64,000 bases of DNA from positions 153,475 through 217,474 of the forward strand of contig JAGKQI010000057.1 in NCBI GenBank assembly GCA_018806915.1, given 5' to 3'. The notes beneath the pieces were generated by a model. It worked only from the letters and a program-made list of their open reading frames with translations, did no database searches and was not told the origin of the DNA. The position numbers and the translations under genes are program-made. Below are positions 55,985-64,000 of this stretch, piece after piece. How positions within the stretch are numbered: the stretch's first letter is position 1; the number at the start of each line of letters is the position of its first letter. This DNA comes from Phytophthora colocasiae. Its lineage: Eukaryota > Oomycota > Peronosporomycetes > Peronosporales > Peronosporaceae.

Positions 55985-56483
55985 CCTCCGATAATGCGCG
56001 GTCGTACAGTCCGATCACGCTGCGCTCGGTGCCAGAGAGAGGAACTGCCTTAACGATGTCTTCCCAGCGCGTTACATCTGGCTGCTGCACGCTGTTTCCA
56101 CTACAACTCGTACAACGCTGCTTGAAGTGGACGTAACAACAGTCACGGTCTGCCATCCACGACAGGTTGCAGATCTGGTCAGCTAAAGCTCGAGCGGACA
56201 GACGCGAGTGCTGCTCCTCGCGTCGCGCTAGCTTGCGCTGAAAGGCATCCGCACCCTCAGTATTCCAGCGTTCAACGAAAGCCGTCCACGCACAGTCAAG
56301 TGAACGCTCGGTGACGCGGCCACTGGCCGCGTCTGGTTTGCTCCGGGTGGCCCGCCAGCGTCGGAACAGCTCCACCATCTCACCATCGTTCAGGCCGTCC
56401 TCAAAGCCACTGCAGTCGTGCAGCGTCCACCTCCCCAAGACCCTCTCGTACGTGTCGATCCCCTCTGCTTGCCGTGCCGTCAT
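55575..56483 (-). CDS. element D antisense gene, intact 302-residue frame
   Basis: ATG (complement 56481-56483) is 80 nt inside the 3' LTR. Uninterrupted. N-terminal half is mixed helical (LNDGEMVELFRRWRATRSKP, CAWTAFVERWNTEG), then CYVHFKQRCTSC, then His/Arg-rich sequence, then a C-terminal coiled coil MARRLDRMERRLRDLERENG. The C-terminal 136 codons overlap the pol chromodomain region on the other strand. The motif C-x-V-x-F-x3-C-x2-C and the layout match the antisense gene of element C. No signal peptide or membrane segment. Likely transcribed from the 3' LTR; role unknown. Confidence 0.75.
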   Translation of the reverse strand: MTARQAEGIDTYERVLGRWTLHDCSGFEDGLNDGEMVELFRRWRATRSKPDAASGRVTERSLDCAWTAFVERWNTEGADAFQRKLARREEQHSRLSARALADQICNLSWMADRDCCYVHFKQRCTSCSGNSVQQPDVTRWEDIVKAVPLSGTERSVIGLYDRALSEARRGGPSRHDEVPSHTLQQHLEHRPEVQRAVPSYPQVDRAIAPGTGGAAVGHHRDAERRDFDAVDARDRHHEPIYPRQYVEYYHPRQQVERDHRVGMEERDRWEDAAMARRLDRMERRLRDLERENGELRHQLPQQ

Positions 56484-56550
56484 TCTGCTTTCTCCCCGAC
56501 GATTCTCGAATGTCGGGCTTCCTTAGATTTCTATATGTAGCTTTTATTTT

Positions 56551-56563
56551 AGATAGGGGGTGG
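56551..56563 (+). promoter_or_regulatory. polypurine tract, element D
   Basis: AGATAGGGGGTGG directly before the 3' LTR. Confidence 0.8.
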
Positions 56564-56726
56564 TGTGACGGGCTTTCACTATACCCGTCACACGCCGCGG
56601 TTCGATTGGTTGAACCGCGGCCAATCTCTGCTAGCTATAGGTTGGTGGCTGTGGCGGCTCCAAGGCCGCCACCACCTTCTAAACCAACCCAGAGTTATAT
56701 TTTACAAGAAGCACCGCCCCGTTACA
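56564..56726 (+). repeat. element D 3' LTR (163 bp)
   Basis: Identical by eye to 49789-49951. Confidence 0.95.
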
Positions 56727-56728
56727 AT

Positions 56729-58422
56729 GGTGTTGACATCGCTGTCGTGCGAGGTGCCTTCGTAGGGGGTGATGACTCGTTCGTCTCGACTGCTGTTTCC
56801 TTCTCCCTCCGACGCTTGGAGCTTGCACACTGCGTGTGGATAAGGTCATCCACATCAGAAATCGTCGGTCGCAGCTTGTCACGCGCTTCGCTTAAAGCAA
56901 TTCAGATGCCCCTCACGAAGGCTCCACGTGCTTGAATGCGCTGTCCGAGGTCGGAGGATAAGTCTCACTCGCATCCATTTCCCACGAACGATGGCTCCAC
57001 CTGATACGAAGTTTGACACGATTGGTGTCCGCAAGCTTCTGCAACTTCTCAGCCTCAGCCTCCAACTGCATGATCCGCTTCTCGGCCGCAGCACCCTCCT
57101 CCGTTCGCATGTAGTTCAGAACAGTGCTCTTGTAGGCGTTCGGGTATGGATATTCATCACCAGACACCCACACTCATCGGGAGCATCGCTTTCGCCTGAC
57201 GGGGCGTTCCAGTAAGTCGAGCGTTCGTTTTCATCACCTTTGTCAGTCGTCCGTGCCGTACTATTGAGCGACAGCTCATCACGCGCTTCATCGTCGATGA
57301 GAACCCAACCAGACTGATAAGTCGCCTCTGCATCTTGACTCTATTTAGTGAGAGAACCGATCGACTGCTTCGCCTTCCACCTCTAATACCCGTCCTTTGC
57401 TCCCTTGGTTGTGTAGCCGGTCATCAACTCGCAGACTTCCCACGATACTGGGTATGGCAGCGACCGCAGCTTGTGCACATACTGCCACAGGATACCACGC
57501 TGCTGGCAACTCAACTGCCCTCCGTAACACCATCGTTTCTCCTGCTTGTTCGTCTCCGCAATCTCGAGGCACTTCGCACGTGCAGCCTTCTTCGCTGCAA
57601 CTAATCGTCGGCGTTGGTTGCTGTCGGTAGCGGTGTTCTGAGAACGCCAGAGTTGACGGAGCTCATCAGCACGTTGCTCAGCGTCACCAGCCTCCAACGG
57701 TGACAACACCAGGTGCCGGTAGTTTATGTCGTCGAAATCTCTCCAAAACGAAAATGAGAGCTCAGAGAAGAGGCTTAGACAGAACCCTCCAGAAAGTGAT
57801 TGTTGTTCTTTATCCCTTCCCACCCGACTTCTGATCGTTTCAGCCTAACTTCTTTTCAATTCCACGTAATTTCCTCCAACTTTGCATCCAATCACTCCGG
57901 TTTCACATGCATATACAAGAAAAATATAAAATCTCCACGAAAAATATAAGATCTCCACACTTTATCCAGATAGACATCCAGATCTGCATCCGCGATGTCA
58001 GCGTTGTGACCTGGTCACATCGCCCACTTCGCGTCTATACCTCTTCGTGCGACTGCATCACGCCAAACCGATTTCGATTGGCATGATCTCGCAAGATCAT
58101 GCTCAATATTGCTCCACAGTTAAGATCAGCTTCGTCGACCCAAGTCGGCTCATCATAACCGACCCAGTGCACCAGGAATTCACGATAGATCCGGCCATAG
58201 CGAGTTCGCTTCCCACTTCGCATGTCCGAGATCCGTTCGACCTCGTACTCATCGGCGTCCAGATCTGGGACCCAACTGTCCTCCGGAAGGAGGATCATTG
58301 AAATCGAGCCGATCTGTTTCATCCACCGTCAACCCGATTCGCGGTCGATCCGGAAAGTTCCGTACCAGCTTCAGCTTAGAGACATGGACCACTGGGAAGA
58401 TATGGTAACCAGATCCCGCGAT
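56729..58422. repeat. array unit 5, long, cassette L2 (1694 bp)
   Basis: Interrupted on its left by element D. L2 cassette at 57536-57716. It lacks a 15-bp duplication (GATCTCCAGAAAGTG) present in other long units. Confidence 0.92.
57536..57716 (-). other. gene M cassette L2
   Basis: 181 bp encoding LSPLEAGDAEQRADELRQLW..KCLEIAETNKQEK, unrelated to L1 but with flanks identical to the base and frame kept. Glu/Arg/Ala-rich, probably helical. Confidence 0.8.
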
Positions 58423-60044
58423 GGTGTTGACATCGCTGTCGTGCGAGGTGCCTTCGTAGGGGGTGATGACTCGTTCGTCTCGACTGCTGTTTCCTTCTCC
58501 CTCCGACGCTTGGAGCTTGCACACTGCGTGTGGATAAGGTCATCCGCATCAGAAATCGTCGGTCGCAGCTTGTCACGCGCTTCGCTTAAAGCAATTCAGA
58601 TGCCCCTCACGAAGGCTCCACGTGCTTGAATGCGCTGTCCGAGGTCGGAGGATAAGTGTCACTCGCATCCATTTCCCACAAACGATGGCTCCACCTGATA
58701 CGAAGTTTGACACGATTGGTGTCCGCAAGCTTCTGCAACTTCTCAGCCTCAGCCTCCAACTGCATGATCCGCTTCTCGGCCGCAGCACCCTCCTCCGTTC
58801 GCATGTAGTTCAGCACAGTGCTCTTGTAGGCGTTCGGGTATGGATATTCATCACCAGACACCCACACTCATCGGGAGCATCGCTTTCGCCTGACGGGGCG
58901 TTCCAGTAAGTCGAGCGTTCGTTTTCATCACCTTTGTCAGTCGTCCGTGCCGTACTATTGAGCGACAGCTCATCACGCGCTTCATCGTCGATGAGGACCC
59001 AACCAGACTGATAAGTCGCCTCTGCATCTTGACTCTATTTAGTGAGAGAATCGATCGACTGCTTCGCCTTCCACCTCTAATACCCGTCCTTTGCTCCCTT
59101 GGTTGTGTAGCCGGTCATCAACTCGCAGACTTCCCACGATACTGGGTATGGCAGCGACCGCAGCTTGTGCACATACTGCCACAGGATACCACGCTGCTGG
59201 CAACTCAACTGCCCTCCGTAACACCATCGGTGCAGTGCCTTTGCCAGCGCTGATGCAGACGGAAACAGCGCCTGAAGCTCAGGATACATCTCGCGCAGCT
59301 GCTCGCCGCGATCAATAACAGCTCGGTAGTTTATGTCGTCGAAATCTCTCCAAAACGAAAATGAGAGCTCAGAGAAGAGGCTTAGACAGAACCCTCCAGA
59401 AAGTGATCTCCAGAAAGTGATTGTTGTTCTTTATCCCTTCCCACTCGACTTCTGATCGTTTCAGCCTAACTTCTTTTCAATTCCACGTAATTTCCTCCAA
59501 CTTTGCATCCAATCACTCCGGTTTCCATGCATATACAAGAAAAATATAAAATCTCCACGAAAAATACTCAAGATCTCCACACTTTATCCAGATAGACATC
59601 CAGATCTGCATCCGCGATCTCAGCGTTGTGACCTGGTCACATCGCCCACTTCGCGTCTATACTTCTTCGTGCGACTGCATCACGCCAAACCGATTTCGGT
59701 TGGCATGATCTCGCAAGATCATGCTCAATATTGCTCCACAGTTAAGATCAGCTTCGTCGACCCAAGTCGGCTCATCATAACCGACCCAGTGCACCAGGAA
59801 TTCACGATAGATCCGGCCATAGCGAGTTCGCTTCCCACTTCGCATGTCCGAGATCCGTTCGACCTCGTACTCATCGGCGTCCAGATCTGGGACCCAACTG
59901 TCCTCCGGAAGGAGGATCATTGAAATCGAGCCGATCTGTTTCATCCACCGTCAACCCGATTCGCGGTCGATCCGGAAAGTTCCGTACCAGCTTCAGCTTA
60001 GAGACATGGACCACTGGGAAGATATGGTAACCAGATCCCGCGAT
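58423..60044. repeat. array unit 6, long, cassette L1 (1622 bp)
   Basis: Same length as unit 4; L1 cassette begins at 59230. Confidence 0.92.
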
Positions 60045-61672
60045 GGTGTTGACATCGCTGTCGTGCGAGGTGCCTTCGTAGGGGTGATGACTCGTTCGTC
60101 TCGACTGCTGTTTCCCTCTCCCTCCGACGCTTGGAGCTTGCACACTGCGTGTGGATAAGGTCATCCACATCAAGAAATCGTCGGTCGCAGCTTGTCACGC
60201 GCTTCGCTTAAAGCAATTCAGATGCCCCTCACGAAGGCTCCACGTGCTTGAATGCGCTGTCCGAGGTCGGAGGATAAGTGTCACTCGCATCCATTTCCCA
60301 CAAACGATGGCTCCACCTGATACGAAGTTTGACACGATTGGTGTCCGCAAGCTTCTGCAACTTCTCAGCCTCAGCCTCCAACTGCATGATCCGCTTCTCG
60401 GCCGCAGCACCCTCCTCCGTTCGCATGTAGTTCCAGCACAGTGCTCTTGTAGGCGTTCGGGTATGGATATTCATCACCAGACACCCACACTCATCAGGGC
60501 ATCGCTTTCGCCTGACAGGGAGCGTTCAGTAAGTCGAGCGTTCGTTTCATCACCTTTGTCAGTCGTCCGTGCCGTACTATTGAGCGACAGCTCATCACGC
60601 GCTTCATCGTCGATGAGAACCCAACCAGACTGATAAGTCGCCTCTGCATCTTGACTCCTATTTAGTGAGAGAATCGATCGACTGCTTCGCCTTCCACCTC
60701 TAATACCGTCCTTTGCTCGCCTTGGTTGTGTAGCCGGTCATCAACTCGCAGACTTCCCACGATACTGGGTATGGCAGCGACCGCAGCTTGTGCACATACT
60801 GCCACAGGATACCACGCTGCTGGCAACTCAACTGCCCTCCGTAACACCATCGGTGCAGTGCGCTTTGCCAGCGCTGATGCAGACGGAAACAGCGCCTGAA
60901 GCTCAGGATACATCTCGCGCAGCTGCTCGCCGCGATCAATAACAGCTCGGTAGTTTTATGTCGTCAGAAATCTCTCCAAAACGAAAATGAGAGCTCAGAG
61001 AAGAGGCTTAGACAGAACCCTCCAGAAAGTGATCTCCAGAAAGTGATTGTTGTTCTTTATCCCTTCCCACTCGACTTCTGATCGTTTCAGCCTAACTTCT
61101 TTTCAATTCCACGTAATTTCCTCCAACTTTGCATCCAATCACTCCGGTTTCACATGCATCTACAAGAAAAATATAAAATCTCCACGAAAAATATAAGATC
61201 TCCACACTTTATCCAGATAGACATCCAGATCTGCATCCGCGATCTCAGCGTTGTGACCTGGTCACATCGCCCACTTCGCGTCTATACTTCTTCGTGCGAC
61301 TGCATCACGCCAAACCGATTTCGGTTGGCATGATCTCGCAAGAATCATGCTCAATATTGCTCCACAGTTAAGATCAGCTTCGTCGACCCAAGTCGGCTCA
61401 TCATAACCGACCCAGTGCACCAGGAATTCACGATAGATCCGGCCATAGCGAGTTCGCTTCCCACTTCGCATGTCCGAGATCCGTTCGACCTCGTACTCAT
61501 CGGCGTCCAGATCTGGGACCCAACTGTCCTCCGGAAGGAGGATCATTGAAATCGAGCCGATCTGTTTCATCCACCGTCAACCCGATTCGCGGTCGATCCG
61601 GAAAGTTCCGTACCAGCTTCAGCTTAGAGACATATGGACCACTGGGAAGATATGGTAACCAGATCCCGCGAT
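60045..61672. repeat. array unit 7, long, cassette L1 (1628 bp)
   Basis: Several single-base indels relative to unit 6, for example near 60084, 60172, 60434 and 60710. Confidence 0.92.
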
Positions 61673-63390
61673 GGTGTTGACATCGCTGTCGTGCCACGGA
61701 AGTGCCTTCGTAGGGGTGATGACTCGTTCGTCTCGACTGCTGTTTCCCTCTCCCTCCGACGCTTGGAGCTTGCACACTGCGTGTGGATAAGGTCATCCAC
61801 ATCAGAAATCGTCGGTCGCAGCTTGTCACGCGCTTCGCTTAAAGCAATTCAGATGCCCCTCACGAAGGCTCCACGTGCTTGAATGCGCTGTCCGAGGTCG
61901 GAGGATAAGTCTCACTCGCATCCATTTCCCACGAACGATGGCTCCACCTGATACGAAGTTTGACACGATTGGTGTCCGCAAGCTTCTGCAACTTCTCAGC
62001 CTCAGCCTCCAACTGCATGATCCGCTTCTCGGCCGCAGCACCCTCCTCCGTTCGCATGTAGTTCAGCACAGTGCTCTTGTAGGCATTCGGGTATGGATAT
62101 TCATCACCAGACACCCACACTCATCGGGAGCATCGCTTTCGCCTGACAGGAGCGTTCCAGTAAGTCGAGCGTTCGTTTTCATCACCTTTGTCAGTCGTCC
62201 GTGCCGTACTATTGAGCGACAGCTCATCACGCGCTTCATCGTCGATGAGAACCCAACCAGACTGATAAGTCGCCTCTGCATCTTGGCTCCATTTAGTGAG
62301 AGAACCGATCGACTGCTTCGCCTTCCACCTCTAATGCCCGTCGCTTTGCTCCCTTGGTTTGTGTAGCCGGTCATCAACTCGCAGACTTCCCACGATACTG
62401 GGTATGGCAGCGACCGCAGCTTCGTGCACATACTGCCACAGGATACCACGCTGCTGGCAACTCAACTGCCCTCCGTAACACCATCGTTTCTCCTGCTTGT
62501 TCGTCTCCGCAATCTCGAGGCACTTCGCACGTGCAGCCTTCTTCGCTGCAACTAATCGTCGGCGTTGGTTGCTGTCGGTACCGGTGTTCTAAGAACGCCA
62601 GAGTTGACCGGAGCTCATCAGCACGTTGCTCCAGCGTCACCAGCCTCCAACGGTGACAACACCAGGTGCCAGTAGTTTATGTCGTCGAAATCTCTCCAAA
62701 ACGAAAATGAGAGCTCAGAGAAGAGGCTTAGACAGAACCCTCCAGAAAGTGATCTCCAGAAAGTGATTGTTGTTCTTTATCCCTTCCCACTCGACTTCCT
62801 GATCGTTCCAGCCTAACTTCTTTTCAATTCCACGTAATTTCCTCCAACTTTGCATCCAATCACTCCGGTTTCACATGCATATACAAGAAAAATATAAAAT
62901 CTCCACGAAAAATATAAGATCTCCACACTTTATCCAGATAGACATCCAGATCTGCATCCGCGATGTCAGCGTTGTGACCTGGTCACATCGCCCACTTCGC
63001 GTCTATACTTCTTCGATGCGACTGCATCACGCCAAACCGATTTCGATTGGCATGATCTCGCAAGATCATGCTCAATATTGCTCCACAGTTAAGATCAGCT
63101 TCGTCGACCCAAGTCGGCTCATCATAACCGACCCAGTGCACCAGGAATTCACGATAGATCCGGCCATAGCGAGTTCGCTTCCCACTTCGCATGTCGAGAT
63201 CCGTTCGACCTCGTACTCATCGGCGTCAAGATCTGGAACCCAACTGTCCTCCGGAAGGAGGATCATTGAAATCGAGCCGATCTGTTTCATCCACCGTCAA
63301 CCCGATTCGCGGTCGATCCGGAAAGTTCCGTACCAGCTTCAGCTTAGAGACAAGGACCACTGGGAAGATATGGTAACCAGATCCCGCGAT
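61673..63390. repeat. array unit 8, long, cassette L2 (1718 bp)
   Basis: L2 cassette at about 62487-62669. Gene M reads LTKWSQDAEA here without the stop seen in unit 4. Confidence 0.9.
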
Positions 63391-64000
63391 GGTGTTGACA
63401 TCGCTGTCGTGCGAGGTGCCTTCGTAGTGGGTGATGACTCGTTCGTCTCGACTGCTGTTTCCCTCTCCCTCCGACGCTTGGAGCTTGCACACTGCGTGTG
63501 GATAAGGTCATCCACATCAGAAATCGTCGGTCGCAGCTTGTCACGCGCTTCGCTTAAAGCAATTCAGATGCCCCTCACAGAAGGCTCCACGTGCTTGAAT
63601 GCGCTGTCCGTGGTCGGAGGATAAGTCTCACTCGCATCCATTTCCCACGAACGATGGCTCCACCTGATACGAAGTTTGACACGATTGGTGTCCGCAAGCT
63701 TCTGCAATTTCTCAGCCTCAGCCTCCAACTGCATGATCCGCTTCTCGGCCGCAGCACCCTCCTCCGTTCGCATGTAGTTCAGCACAGTGCTCTTGTAGGC
63801 GTTCGGGTATGGATAATCATCACCAGACACCCCACACTCATCAGGAGCATCGCTTTCGCCTGACGGGGCGTTCCAGTAAGTCGAGCGTTCGTTTTCATCA
63901 CCTTTGTCAGTCGTCCGTGCCGTACTATTGAGGCGACAGCTCATCACGCGCTTCATCGTCGATGAGAACCCAACCAGACTGATAAGTCGCCTCTGCATCT
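63391..64000. repeat. array unit 9, partial at window edge
   Basis: Retains the gene M frame across DECGVSGDDYPYPNAYKS, where the other units have a one-base deletion. Confidence 0.88.

Larger units (their letters stand above)
49789..56726 (+). mobile_element. Ty3/gypsy retrotransposon D, young and nearly complete
   Basis: 163-bp LTRs, identical by eye, with 5-bp target duplication ATGGT (49784-49788, 56727-56731). The empty site ATGGTGTTGAC is visible in the other array units. Complete order: primer site, gag, frameshift signal, protease-RT-RNase H-integrase-chromodomain, antisense gene, polypurine tract. Only three single-base frameshifts separate it from intact frames. Confidence 0.97.
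56727..64000. repeat. chimeric gene M / element B tandem array, right part
   Basis: Four long units and a partial fifth, continuing past the window edge. Small indels become more frequent from about 60000 on. Confidence 0.93.

Overview
The window is eukaryotic and almost entirely transposable-element DNA. The best fit is an oomycete (Phytophthora, Pythium or downy-mildew type). This is inferred from Ty3/gypsy elements that carry a second, archaeal-type RNase H plus a chromodomain, from very short GT-AG introns (56-67 bp) in the gene fragments, and from the absence of any bacterial gene organisation. No species can be named from sequence alone.

Layout. 1-6735: plus-strand Ty3/gypsy element (G1) cut by the left edge, with a broken pol and a repeat-rich 3' tail. 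6736-7625: decayed Tc1/mariner-type transposase with two introns. 7651-9804: unknown minus-strand gene X split by a solo LTR (8170-9568, TSD CAAC). 10345-11331 and 28163-28201: unknown gene Y split by element A (11332-28158, TSD TAAC), a 16.8-kb minus-strand element with 1.9- and 1.65-kb LTRs. 28995-29286: spliced 5' end of unknown gene Z, cut by the LTR of element B (29287-37695, minus strand, missing gag and its 5' LTR). 37696-44541: element C (plus), decayed, integrase core deleted. 44542-45065: C-terminal end of unknown spliced gene N. 45351-64000: gene M (minus) and a tandem array whose units fuse part of gene M to the 3' end of element B pol. Element D (49789-56726) sits in the array with a 5-bp TSD and LTRs identical by eye.

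How the parts work together. A, C and D carry gag and pol in overlapping frames joined by plausible -1 ribosomal frameshift signals (B has lost this part). All four of A, B, C and D also carry an extra open frame on the opposite strand, starting with ATG 80-130 nt inside the 3' LTR and running convergently toward pol. In A and B this antisense frame encodes a long coiled coil plus a conserved C-terminal domain. In C and D it encodes a different protein with a Cys motif and a C-terminal coiled coil, and it overlaps the sense chromodomain. This shared antisense accessory gene is the strongest candidate for an undescribed system here. The second is that elements C and D are built from runs of short perfect hairpins throughout LTR, gag, pol and antisense gene.
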